Positions 16,798 to 24,953 of a stretch of 64,000 bases of DNA are shown here, one piece after another; position 1 is the first letter of the stretch, and every line of letters begins with the position of its first letter. Source of the DNA: Ornithinibacillus salinisoli (GTDB lineage: Bacteria; Bacillota; Bacilli; Bacillales; Amphibacillaceae); the NCBI RefSeq assembly GCF_042682545.1, contig NZ_JBHUHQ010000019.1; one strand, 5' to 3'. Position numbers and translations under genes: made by a program. The notes beneath the pieces were generated by a model. The model was given only the letters and a program-made list of their open reading frames with translations. It was not told where the DNA came from and searched no databases.

Positions 16798-17709
16798 ATG
16801 AAAGGTAAAAGGGAGTTGGATGATTATCGCATCGAACAAATTTCCTATGTAAAAAACGCAAACATGATAAGGAAGATTGAAAAAGGATTCTCATTCGATA
16901 ATAAGTACATCATTGATGATACGTATCTTCTAAGAACTTTTTTGAACGAGAATGAAAAGAAAAGAAGACAAGAGTTTGACTATATTAATATTGCATCAAA
17001 TTACTCTAGTTTTGTGCCGAAGGGAATAGAATATAATACGTTACCCGAAATAGAAATGAGTTATATGGTTCTAAGCTATTTACCAGGTACAGATGGTGAG
17101 GAAGCAATAAAAGATTTAACCGGAACAGAACAGTACAATGCAGGATTTTTAGCGGGCAAGGAACTGAAAAACATACATCAAGTACCGGCACCAAGAAATT
17201 ACCCATCCTGGTACATAACGAAGAAAAAGAAAAGTGAGAAATACCTAATGGAATTACAGCAGGTTAACATAGAAGAATCTATTAAGGAATTACTTGCGAC
17301 ATATATAAGAGAACATGAAGATATTATGAAAGATAGACCAAACACATTACAACATGATGATTTCCATCCCTCAAATCTATTAATACATCATCGTACGTTC
17401 GCTGGGATTATCGATTTTCAACGAATGGATTGGGGTGACCCGGTACATGACCTCCATAAGTTGGGGTTCTTTTCCAAACCAATAAGCATTGAATTTACAA
17501 AAGGAATCATTGATGGTTATCACGATAATCATGTTACTGATGAATTTTGGCGATTATATGGATTATATAGTGCAATGCACGTTGTGTCAGCTTTAGTTTG
17601 GGGACAGCGGCTAAGTAAAGAACAATATAATAAGATGAAGAAATATTCATTTGCTGTCATAAAAGACCATGATAATTTTAATAATAGTGTACCTACTTGG
17701 TATAGGTAA
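16798..17709 (+). CDS. Aminoglycoside phosphotransferase (APH) family protein
   Basis: A 303-residue kinase-fold protein. The catalytic loop is LQHDDFHPSNLLI, with the usual HxDxxxxN pattern, and the metal motif is GIIDFQRMDWGDPVHDL. Family members phosphorylate antibiotics, choline, or other small alcohols with ATP or GTP, so the substrate is not settled. The start follows a GGAG-type site (TTAGGAGTGAAGCT). The gene sits between aadK and a VOC gene with its own upstream space, so it is probably a separate transcript. Confidence 0.8.
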   Translation: MKGKRELDDYRIEQISYVKNANMIRKIEKGFSFDNKYIIDDTYLLRTFLNENEKKRRQEFDYINIASNYSSFVPKGIEYNTLPEIEMSYMVLSYLPGTDGEEAIKDLTGTEQYNAGFLAGKELKNIHQVPAPRNYPSWYITKKKKSEKYLMELQQVNIEESIKELLATYIREHEDIMKDRPNTLQHDDFHPSNLLIHHRTFAGIIDFQRMDWGDPVHDLHKLGFFSKPISIEFTKGIIDGYHDNHVTDEFWRLYGLYSAMHVVSALVWGQRLSKEQYNKMKKYSFAVIKDHDNFNNSVPTWYR

Positions 17710-17763
17710 ATACTTAAGCGGAGAGAAGGCTTACCAATAGGTAATGAAAGGGGGAGAATAATA

Positions 17764-18153
17764 ATGGAAGAAAGAATTCAATCTTTGACAGTTTTTCTCG
17801 TATCTAATTTAGAGAAATCAAAGGAATTTTATCAAAAAATTCTAGAGTGTGATGTAACCGATTGGTGGGCATTGCGAAAGGATGGGATTAAGTTAGGCAT
17901 CAAACTCTTACAGGCTAATGAAACGGATTCGATTAACCCAAACAGTTCACAAAATAAAGTTGTAAGTGATGTTTATGCATATGCTGACGACTATACTTCG
18001 CTAGAAACGCTGTATGATCAGGTGAAAGAAAGAGGCGCGAATATCGTTCAAGAGCCAGAGGAGACAAATTTAGATTGGGGATCATGGAAGGAATTTTCAA
18101 TTCAGGATCCTGATGGGTATGTAATTAGTTTTGGGACTGCAAGGAAAAATTAG
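17764..18153 (+). CDS. VOC (glyoxalase/bleomycin-resistance fold) protein
   Basis: A 129-residue protein with a first beta-alpha-beta unit (LTVFLVSNLEKSKEFYQKIL) and a second ending FSIQDPDGYVISFG, the typical vicinal-oxygen-chelate terminal pattern. A GGGGGAG site precedes the ATG. The family ranges from antibiotic-binding proteins to dioxygenases. The neighbouring aadK and APH genes fit a resistance context but prove nothing. Confidence 0.75.
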   Translation: MEERIQSLTVFLVSNLEKSKEFYQKILECDVTDWWALRKDGIKLGIKLLQANETDSINPNSSQNKVVSDVYAYADDYTSLETLYDQVKERGANIVQEPEETNLDWGSWKEFSIQDPDGYVISFGTARKN

Positions 18154-18167
18154 GACTTAGTTTTTCA

Positions 18168-18200
18168 AGCAAAAGCTCTCTCTAGTGCTTTTGCTTTTTC
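18168..18200 (+). terminator. Terminator after the VOC gene
   Basis: AGCAAAAGC and GCTTTTGCT form a perfect 9-bp stem with a 10-base loop, followed by TTTTTC. Confidence 0.75.
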
Positions 18201-18566
18201 AAAATTCATCCATAATACCTACGACATTAAATAGATTCATACTATATGTCTATTGTTTCGTGAATACTGTCACGTTATAATTTATGTGAAAAATAGCAAT
18301 TTTCCTTCAAAGGATTTACCTCATGGTTATTCTCTTTAACTCCAATAAGAATCTATAACTTAATTTATACTTTGCTTCAATTAGTACTCACATGTTAATA
18401 GTTTTTACCCTCACTAGAATTCCATTCACCTTGTGTCATTTTAAATCACCAAGAATCTTTAGTTTGTTTTCATCCTCACTTTAGGATGTAACAATATCTA
18501 GTTCCAGTTACAACAGGGGATACATTAAAATGGGACTTTCAACTAAAAAAGAAGGGAGGTTAAAAT
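18201..18566. other. Upstream region of the peptide operon
   Basis: About 365 bases without a gene, between a terminator and the peptide start. It must hold the promoter of the operon. A TAACAAT box near 18487 is a possible -10 element, but no convincing -35 partner or operator was identified. Confidence 0.4.
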
Positions 18567-18830
18567 ATGACTGCAACTTTAAACAAATCATCTTTATTGC
18601 TTTACACTGCATTATTGGACTTTATTAATAGAGTATTATATGCACATCAAGAAGTAGCAACTTCTAGTAATGTTCAAAAAAATGCAGGCTGGTGGGTTGT
18701 TGTATACATGATTGTTGCTTTTGCTGGGATAGCATTACTCATGTGGATTTGCCAAACATATGGTAACGGTGCAAATTATGGTGGAGACTTTAAATTAGGA
18801 CCGATTTCTATTTCAGTCTTCTGTAGGTAA
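18567..18830 (+). CDS. Putative peptide precursor of an ABC/M50 operon
   Basis: An 87-residue protein behind a strong GGGAGG site. Residues 1-40 are a polar/amphipathic leader-like part. Residues 42-62 are one aromatic-rich membrane segment (GWWVVVYMIVAFAGIALLMW). The last 22 residues are glycine- and asparagine-rich (TYGNGANYGGDFKLGP) and end ISVFCR. Two cysteines lie at 62 and 86. It is followed by a strong hairpin and then by ABC and M50 genes, the usual order for bacteriocin or toxin precursors. No known precursor family was recognised. It could be a substrate for cleavage by the M50 protease; that role is inferred. Confidence 0.6.
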   Translation: MTATLNKSSLLLYTALLDFINRVLYAHQEVATSSNVQKNAGWWVVVYMIVAFAGIALLMWICQTYGNGANYGGDFKLGPISISVFCR

Positions 18831-18838
18831 GAACTAGT

Positions 18839-18870
18839 GTGGCATAGGATTGGTAGCAATTCTATGCCAC
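18839..18870 (+). promoter_or_regulatory. Strong intercistronic hairpin (attenuator or mRNA-processing element)
   Basis: GTGGCATAGgATTG and CAATtCTATGCCAC form a 14-bp stem (one G-U pair) with a GTAG tetraloop. It starts 8 bases after the peptide stop and ends 27 bases before the ATPase start. No U-run follows. It probably lets the peptide message exceed that of the downstream genes, by partial termination or by protecting the 3' end. Confidence 0.65.
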
Positions 18871-18897
18871 CAACATAACTATCCTAGGAGTGTAATT

Positions 18898-19665
18898 ATG
18901 ATATCGTTGTATATTAAACAAAAAAAATACAATTCATTTGAGCTAAAAGATATAGCAATGAAAGTTAAACCGGGAGAGATTAATCTACTGTTAGGACATA
19001 ATGGAGCAGGTAAAACTACTATTATAAAATCAATGTTTGGACTAATAGAGTTTGAAGGTGAAATTATGTTAAATAATCGTAAGTTATCTTTTGATTCACA
19101 GGATGACGTGGATTATTTCAAAAACCAAATTGCTTATTTGCCAGATAATATATCTTTACTAGATTATTTAACTCCAACGGAATATTTTCAATTAATGAAG
19201 TCCGCTAATGGCATAGTAACAGAGAGAGCATATTTGGAAAATTTAATTGAAATTTTTAATCTTGAAAAATATGTGCATGTTCCTATTCGAAACTTATCTC
19301 ATGGCAATAAAAAGAAGACACAAATTGTATGCCAATTATTTAGAGGGACTAACTTTCTAGTTTTTGATGAACCTACTAACGGACTGGATCCAGATATGAT
19401 TATAACCTTAAAGCGAGTATTAGGGAAACTAAAAGACCAGGGAGTAGGAGTGCTTATTTCGACACATGATTTAAATTTCGGTAAAAATTTATTTGATAAT
19501 ATTGTCATACTAAGAGACGGATCAATAAAATTAAACAGTACGAAAGAAGAAGTGAAAAGCAAGTTTGGTAATATTTTATTAGAGGATTTATATACAAAAG
19601 TAAACAAGGATTATTATAAATATATTGAGGGGTTATTAGATGAGCTTAATATATCAGGTGGTTAA
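18898..19665 (+). CDS. ABC transporter ATP-binding protein of the peptide operon
   Basis: A 255-residue protein from ATG 18898, behind AGGAG (the in-frame start at 18850 lies in the hairpin and is rejected). Walker A is GHNGAGKTT (about 34-41), the signature is LSHGNKKKTQ, Walker B is FLVFDEPTNGLDP and the H-loop is STHD. It belongs to the exporter-type subfamily that energises small-peptide or toxin export and immunity. Its last 26 bases overlap the permease gene, so the two proteins are made in balance. Confidence 0.85.
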   Translation: MISLYIKQKKYNSFELKDIAMKVKPGEINLLLGHNGAGKTTIIKSMFGLIEFEGEIMLNNRKLSFDSQDDVDYFKNQIAYLPDNISLLDYLTPTEYFQLMKSANGIVTERAYLENLIEIFNLEKYVHVPIRNLSHGNKKKTQIVCQLFRGTNFLVFDEPTNGLDPDMIITLKRVLGKLKDQGVGVLISTHDLNFGKNLFDNIVILRDGSIKLNSTKEEVKSKFGNILLEDLYTKVNKDYYKYIEGLLDELNISGG

Positions 19666-21034
19666 GAGAATAGAAATTTCCAAGATTACCGAAAAAGTAA
19701 GATACTTTTTAACTAAACATCCTTCTCACTCAATATTAATAGCCCTGGGATTATTATTGGTATATGCAATATATGGTGCATTAACATTACAAACAATCAT
19801 GAACATGGATTTAGATCTGTCTATAGTTTATATCAATTTTATTAAGATTAGTCTTGTATTAAGCATCTTCTTTGTCATTATATTTAGAAATGGTTTTAAA
19901 GCAAATGATTTTGTGTTTTTCTACCTGAATTCAAAAATAAAAGCTCACCAGATTATTTTGAGTAGGATCTTTTTACCATTCGTATTCTATTTCATAATAT
20001 TGATTCTCGCTGCGCTTCCGATAATGGTAAGTATTATAATAAAAGGTTTTACTGTTAATCTATTATACTTATTATTATTACTAATCACATCCACTATTAT
20101 TTACTTTTTCTCATTTACATTATGGATGGCTGTTAATATTATAACGATGAAAATTATGACAGTGAAAGAGAAATTTTTTCTAAATACCTTTATTAATGTA
20201 TTATTAGTGGTCGGTCTGATTTTTTTAATTAATCCTCTGTCGGAGTTAATAGGAGATAGAAAAATACTACATTCCACTATCATTCTATTATTTGGCATAC
20301 TGGTTACCTATTTTTTTGTTCATCTTTCTTTAGAATTTCTTAATAAAACTTTTATGCAAAAAGATGCCGGTACACTTTCACAAAAATACACTTCAAAGAA
20401 ACTGGATTACGAAAACAAGTTTTTACTTCAAAGCAAGCTAGAAATAATACATTTCTTTCGTAATCAAGTTTTCAAAGAGCAAAGTTTTTTCTTCATCACC
20501 TTGATCGTCCTTATTATTAGTCTGTATCACAGTTTAGATTTAGCTAATTTTTCAATGATGTATTCGATGATTATCAATTTCGGTTTAAAGGAAATTATTT
20601 TACTTTTACCATTAACTATCGGAATACATTTTAGAGAGTACCTGCAAGCGATTTATACGTTAAATGTTGGCAAATACCAATACTTTCTATCTAGATTATT
20701 CATTATCTATAGTTTAAACTGTCTCACTTACTTTTTATTTATCGCAATTAGTTACTTTTTAACTGGAATGGAAGTGTTTGGGATACTGGAAACATTTATT
20801 ATTATCGGTTTTGTAACTATTTTGTCTACAATGGTAGGGTTTGTGATTAAAATAAATGAATTAAATAAAATATATGTGATAATTTTACTCTTAATTATTG
20901 TAAATGTTTTTGACATGTTTATAAGACAGCTAATTGTTAATCAAGTACTTGTCCAATTTACATATATTTCTCTTGCTGTAATTATGTTTTTCATCGTTGA
21001 AACATTTTATTTAAGGAGACCAATTGTGAAATGA
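19640..21034 (+). CDS. ABC transporter permease of the peptide operon
   Basis: A 464-residue integral membrane protein with roughly ten to twelve hydrophobic segments in two halves, separated by a charged stretch at about 240-275 (QKYTSKKLDYENKF). No soluble domain is seen. It overlaps the ATPase gene by 26 bases and the next gene by 4 (ATGA), so it forms the membrane part of the same transporter. The sequence itself is not close to any exporter that was recognised. It is comparable in place, though not proven in homology, to SkfF or YydJ. Confidence 0.75.
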   Translation: MSLIYQVVKRIEISKITEKVRYFLTKHPSHSILIALGLLLVYAIYGALTLQTIMNMDLDLSIVYINFIKISLVLSIFFVIIFRNGFKANDFVFFYLNSKIKAHQIILSRIFLPFVFYFIILILAALPIMVSIIIKGFTVNLLYLLLLLITSTIIYFFSFTLWMAVNIITMKIMTVKEKFFLNTFINVLLVVGLIFLINPLSELIGDRKILHSTIILLFGILVTYFFVHLSLEFLNKTFMQKDAGTLSQKYTSKKLDYENKFLLQSKLEIIHFFRNQVFKEQSFFFITLIVLIISLYHSLDLANFSMMYSMIINFGLKEIILLLPLTIGIHFREYLQAIYTLNVGKYQYFLSRLFIIYSLNCLTYFLFIAISYFLTGMEVFGILETFIIIGFVTILSTMVGFVIKINELNKIYVIILLLIIVNVFDMFIRQLIVNQVLVQFTYISLAVIMFFIVETFYLRRPIVK

Positions 21035-21426
21035 CGATATTTTCGTTTTTAATTATAATTATATTAGCAACATTGTTAGTATTAATTGTACATGAAATAG
21101 GCCACATTATTCCCATTATGATATTTAATGTCTTAGAGAAAAAACCATTCTATTATTTTGCTATAGAAATTAATGCAAAGTACTTTTATGTTACTCATGA
21201 AAAGTTTAATCGTCATATTAAAAATTTTATTGTAGCGATTTGTGGTTCTTTGTTCCCCATTTTCATATCAATCATAGTAATTAATATAATTAATAATCAA
21301 TTTACTAGTTTGTTTACTTTATTAGCTTTTGGTAATCTTGTAATGCTTCATCCTAAATTACCAGATGGAAAGAACATTACAAATATTTTAATAGAAATGA
21401 GGGATGGTAGTGGCAAAAGTGTTTAA
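21031..21426 (+). CDS. M50-type intramembrane metalloprotease
   Basis: A 131-residue, very short site-2-protease-like protein. The first membrane segment carries HEIGH at residues 21-25 (zinc ligands and catalytic glutamate). A second segment carries LHPKLPDGKN with aspartate 112, the third zinc ligand of the family. It is coupled to the permease by an ATGA overlap and preceded by AAGGAG. It may cleave the 87-residue peptide within or near the membrane, as YydH and related proteins are thought to do in peptide operons. Confidence 0.75.
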   Translation: MTIFSFLIIIILATLLVLIVHEIGHIIPIMIFNVLEKKPFYYFAIEINAKYFYVTHEKFNRHIKNFIVAICGSLFPIFISIIVINIINNQFTSLFTLLAFGNLVMLHPKLPDGKNITNILIEMRDGSGKSV

Positions 21427-21691
21427 AGCTATATCAAGTGGGTTAAGTCTGACATTCTTGTATGTGCTAACCGTGTTTATTACGCCCATTATTCTATTGT
21501 TATTAGGATATTCGAATCTTGTTTCAGATCCATCTCTATTTGGGTTCCATTTATATATTATTGAGGTTAAGGATACTACATTTACTACTGAAGCAACTCT
21601 ATTTGGAGTTGGATTGTCATTCATTATAGGCATAATAATCCATTTTATACTAAAATATTTCTTAGGATTAAAGAAGTCAGTAGTTGAATGA
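21404..21691 (+). CDS. Small two-pass membrane protein, last gene of the peptide operon
   Basis: A 95-residue protein with two long hydrophobic segments (about 14-35 and 66-88) and a short extracellular-type loop between them. The start at 21404 overlaps the protease gene by 23 bases and follows GAGGG. No family was recognised. Its position at the end of a peptide-exporter operon makes an immunity or accessory-membrane role plausible, but that is inference. Confidence 0.6.
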   Translation: MVVAKVFKAISSGLSLTFLYVLTVFITPIILLLLGYSNLVSDPSLFGFHLYIIEVKDTTFTTEATLFGVGLSFIIGIIIHFILKYFLGLKKSVVE

Positions 21692-21723
21692 AAAGCCAAT
21701 TTTTGAGAAGAGGGTTGATGGTT

Positions 21724-22110
21724 ATGGCAAAACCAATAGAAAACAGGGTTGATACCATTTTCATACACGTTAAAGATATAAAAGAGTCTGTCCATTGGTA
21801 CAGCAAACTTCTAGGAGTCGAAATTGAAGGAAGCGAGGTAAAGGGACCAATTTATACATTTAATATGGGTGCTGGACGGCCGGGGTTAACTCTGGATGAT
21901 CACAGTTTAGATAAGTCGTATGACTTTCGTCCCTCCAATCAGCCTTTATTTAATTTTAGCGCAAAAGATATTGATACGGCATTTCAATATGTTCGAGAGA
22001 TTGGGGCAGAGATTGTAACAGAAATTCAAATATTTCCGGATCTATCAGAGTTTACTTTTAAGGATCCAGATGGAAATGTTCTTATGGTGTGTGATTGTTT
22101 TAGTAAATAA
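21724..22110 (+). CDS. VOC-family protein
   Basis: About 128 residues from ATG 21724 (AGAGGG 9 bases upstream; ATG 21718 is also possible). The pattern is TIFIHVKDIKESVHWYSKLLG in the first module and FTFKDPDGNVLMVCD at the end. An ATG overlapping the previous gene exists at 21688 but would add an unlikely MKSQFLRRG leader. It is followed by its own terminator. It is probably not part of the peptide system despite adjacency. Confidence 0.75.
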   Translation: MAKPIENRVDTIFIHVKDIKESVHWYSKLLGVEIEGSEVKGPIYTFNMGAGRPGLTLDDHSLDKSYDFRPSNQPLFNFSAKDIDTAFQYVREIGAEIVTEIQIFPDLSEFTFKDPDGNVLMVCDCFSK

Positions 22111-22132
22111 AGATTTATAGAGATATGATGAG

Positions 22133-22164
22133 AAGCTTGTCTACCACTGTGGACAAGCTTTTTT
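22133..22164 (+). terminator. Terminator after the VOC gene
   Basis: AAGCTTGTC and GACAAGCTT form a perfect 9-bp stem followed by TTTTTT. It also ends any read-through from the peptide operon. Confidence 0.8.
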
Positions 22165-22213
22165 GAATGCATGTTATAAAAGTATGAATGTAGTTCATTA
22201 ATTACCTGTTGCA

Positions 22214-22243
22214 TTCGACAAAAAACGACGGGTGACAGGCACC
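22214..22243 (+). repeat. REP-like repeat, full form
   Basis: TTCGACAAAAAACGACG followed by GGTGACAGGCACC. The copies here and at 26705 define the fullest version of the repeat family in the window. Confidence 0.85.
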
Positions 22244-22320
22244 TATTTCATACATGATTTGGCCGAGCTTTGAATAGTATGTTTGTATGATGGAATCTTT
22301 TGAGATGGGGAGAGGAAATG

Positions 22321-24150
22321 ATGCTGGAATCGATTTTGGGTTTATTTGCTAGTGAACAGAAGGTACAAGCGATTTTATCACATCCAGTGATTGAGCTCAT
22401 CTTTATGGTGTTGTTCGTTGCCTTTTTTATCACAGTTTTTGTTCATCTTGCCTTGTTTAGTAAATTAAAGCGACTACGAAATTATTTACAAGAGTCGAAC
22501 CGAATGGATGTAGATCCACTACTGTCTTTTAAAGAACAATATGATAAGCGACAGAAAGAGGATTCGGTAAAAGTAGAAACATTTGTACAGGAAAAATTTT
22601 CAGGTTGGCGCGTGTTTTCTGTTCCAGTTGTTAGCCTCATCAAAATAATTCAGATGACGGTGTCTATATTTATATTAATTGGGGTTCTAGGGACATTTAT
22701 TGGTCTAACGATTTCCTTAGGAAGTATTGACGGAACTGGTAATCAGTTAGTTGAAAATGTAGCAAGTGTTTTATCAGGTATTGATATCGCATTCTACACA
22801 AGTATCGCTGGAATGGGCTTTTCTCTCATTATGACAGTACTTATTAAAACTTTGAACACGGAGCATATGCTTACAGATATCATGTTAAAAGTAGAATCTA
22901 ACTTGGAAGGAACCGATCAGAACGGTATGAGTAGATTGATTGACGTTTCCGAAACAATTAATCAATCTATTGTTAACCTTCATGAATCGAATCAACAATC
23001 GTTACAAGGTATTGAACAGGCTTTCCAAGGTTTTCAAGATTATACAACAGGTTTACAGCAATCAGCACAAGATTTAGCTGCATTTAATGACGGTCTTTCT
23101 AAAAATCTAACCGAGTTTCAAGGATTATTCGAACAGATGAAAGAAGTGACTGATGGATTTGGAGAAGGTACTGCGAGGTTAAATGACAATTTTGATTCGT
23201 TATTTTCATATTTCAAAAAAATGGATGGAAGAAATGACCGTATGGTAAAGGCATTTGAAAATACGTATGAAAAAGTGAAAGAAGTTTCCACAACACAAAT
23301 GGACACGCTAAATCAATTTGAGGATTCTGTCGTTGACTTGAAAAAATTCACGTCATCTATCATGCAGGGACAGGAATCTATCATTGATTCTTATGATAAA
23401 ATCATGCATCAATGTAATGATTTGGTCAAAAAAATGGAAGCACATAATAAAGATTTTAAACAGGTATTTGGTAGTGACTTAAATACGAAGTTAGCGGGAA
23501 TATCTACTTACTTAGGTGAACTATCAAAGGATTTTGATCGCTTAGGAGAGTCGATTGTCCAGTTACCACAAGCACTGGAAGTGATTAACCAAACACAAGC
23601 TGACTACAAGCATTTACTGACCGATCGATTTGAGGATTTGAAAGAGTTTAACCGAACATTCAATGATCATTTGAAAAAACATACAATAGAGACCATTACC
23701 TTTGAAAAGCATCTACAAAATGCAACCCAAACGTATGAGGAAGTAGGCTTGAAAAATAACCAATTAATTAATGAAATAAATTCTAGCATTACGCAAATGA
23801 ACCAAGCGTTCAATCAACGGGAAAATCAAGTTGAAGCTAGTGTTGGTATATTAAAGGATACGCTCTCTAAGTATGTTGCTAATCTGGAAGGAACACTTGG
23901 AGATAAAATGGAAAACGTTGTTCGAAATATATCCGCCTCCATGGATAATACAAATGAAGAAATTAAGAGAGAATTCAAGGAACTGCGTAGACTTTCTGAA
24001 GAGATCCAACAGAGTAATTCTAGATATACACAGCAAATGCTCCAGGAGTTGAGTCGAGAAATTCAAACATTGAATCGACAATTGGGCGTAGTAAGTCAGC
24101 AGGGAGTACCAAGGCCGAATAGTATAGGGTTGAGGCAAAATGAATACTAA
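22321..24150 (+). CDS. MotA/TolQ/ExbB-type proton channel with long tail (ZorA-like)
   Basis: About 609 residues from ATG 22321, behind GAGAGG. One membrane segment lies at about 20-43. A MotA/ExbB core with two segments follows (IQMTVSIFILIGVLGTFIGLTISLG and FYTSIAGMGFSLIMTVLIK). The remaining ~430 residues are cytoplasmic, helical and glutamine/asparagine-rich, with no further hydrophobic segment. This architecture matches ZorA of Zorya defence systems. Its gene overlaps the OmpA-domain partner by 11 bases. Nuclease or helicase partners (ZorC/D/E) are absent. Confidence 0.8.
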   Translation: MLESILGLFASEQKVQAILSHPVIELIFMVLFVAFFITVFVHLALFSKLKRLRNYLQESNRMDVDPLLSFKEQYDKRQKEDSVKVETFVQEKFSGWRVFSVPVVSLIKIIQMTVSIFILIGVLGTFIGLTISLGSIDGTGNQLVENVASVLSGIDIAFYTSIAGMGFSLIMTVLIKTLNTEHMLTDIMLKVESNLEGTDQNGMSRLIDVSETINQSIVNLHESNQQSLQGIEQAFQGFQDYTTGLQQSAQDLAAFNDGLSKNLTEFQGLFEQMKEVTDGFGEGTARLNDNFDSLFSYFKKMDGRNDRMVKAFENTYEKVKEVSTTQMDTLNQFEDSVVDLKKFTSSIMQGQESIIDSYDKIMHQCNDLVKKMEAHNKDFKQVFGSDLNTKLAGISTYLGELSKDFDRLGESIVQLPQALEVINQTQADYKHLLTDRFEDLKEFNRTFNDHLKKHTIETITFEKHLQNATQTYEEVGLKNNQLINEINSSITQMNQAFNQRENQVEASVGILKDTLSKYVANLEGTLGDKMENVVRNISASMDNTNEEIKREFKELRRLSEEIQQSNSRYTQQMLQELSREIQTLNRQLGVVSQQGVPRPNSIGLRQNEY

Positions 24151-24832
24151 ATATCATCGTTTATTTAAAAGAGACACAGATGAGGGACATTTTTGGCCAT
24201 CTTTTACCGATTTGCTTACAACCGTACTTCTATGTTTTATTTTAATTTTTATCACTATGATGATTATAAAATCGCTGCAGATTGAAGAAATGAAACGAAC
24301 CATTGATCAAATCATGGGAGTGCGTGCCCAATTGGTCAATGAGATGAAAGAAGAATTCAGTGATTCTGAATTAGGAATCGAAGTAGATGAAAAAACCGGT
24401 GCGATTATTTTTAACACAGACATTTTATTTGAATTCGATGAGGCCGAATTAAAGCCAGAGTCATTTGCGTTCTTAGATGAATTTGTCCCCACGTATTTAG
24501 ACATATTGCTTGGAAGCGGCTATGAAGAATATGTAGCAGAAATCATTATTGAAGGTCATACTGATCGCAATGGCAGCTATCTATATAACTTAGAACTTGC
24601 ACAAGAAAGAGCTTATAGTGTCGCATCCTATATCCTAGGGGAGGATTTTCCTTATAAAAATATCCAAAGTCATTTAGAGGAAAAGTTAACCGTAAACAGT
24701 AAGTCCTTTTCAGATAATCGTACAGATGAAGGTGGAAACTATAGCGCAGATGATTCAAGAAGAGTTGAATTTAAGTTCCGGTTGAAGGATGAAGAAATTC
24801 TTAATAAGACAAGAGAGATCTTGGGGGAATAA
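24140..24832 (+). CDS. MotB/OmpA-domain peptidoglycan-binding partner (ZorB-like)
   Basis: A 230-residue protein. A short cytoplasmic start leads to one membrane segment with an essential-type aspartate 24 in FTDLLTTVLLCF, as in MotB and ZorB. After a linker comes an OmpA-type domain: DILFEFDEAELKPES, IIIEGHTDRNGSYLYN, LAQERAYSVASYIL, and DDSRRVEFKF. It should anchor the ZorA-like channel to the cell wall as the ion-conducting stator. Translation is coupled to the upstream gene. Confidence 0.8.
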   Translation: MNTKYHRLFKRDTDEGHFWPSFTDLLTTVLLCFILIFITMMIIKSLQIEEMKRTIDQIMGVRAQLVNEMKEEFSDSELGIEVDEKTGAIIFNTDILFEFDEAELKPESFAFLDEFVPTYLDILLGSGYEEYVAEIIIEGHTDRNGSYLYNLELAQERAYSVASYILGEDFPYKNIQSHLEEKLTVNSKSFSDNRTDEGGNYSADDSRRVEFKFRLKDEEILNKTREILGE

Positions 24833-24836
24833 GAGG

Positions 24837-24888
24837 TATTTAGGTGCCTGGCACCGACAAAAATCGACAGGTGACAGGCACCTAAATA
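24837..24888. repeat. Paired REP-like repeats with 14-bp inverted ends
   Basis: TATTTAGGTGCCTG and CAGGCACCTAAATA enclose GCACCGACAAAAATCGACAGGTGA. Two repeat copies in opposite orientation share the TCGACA region. The element follows the zorB-like stop by 4 bases and could act as its terminator. Confidence 0.85.
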
Positions 24889-24953
24889 CATGACACTATA
24901 TTGCATTTGAGGTATACTGTCTTTCTGAAGTATTAGAAAGATGGTGGTAAATC

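Noticed and set aside
18567..21691. Assignment to the yyd epipeptide or skf system
   Set aside because: No radical-SAM enzyme is present and the precursor shares no recognisable motif with YydF or SkfA; only the ABC/M50 layout is similar.
22321..24832. A complete Zorya defence system
   Set aside because: Only ZorA- and ZorB-like proteins are present. No ZorC, ZorD or ZorE candidate lies on either side, so a full system cannot be claimed.
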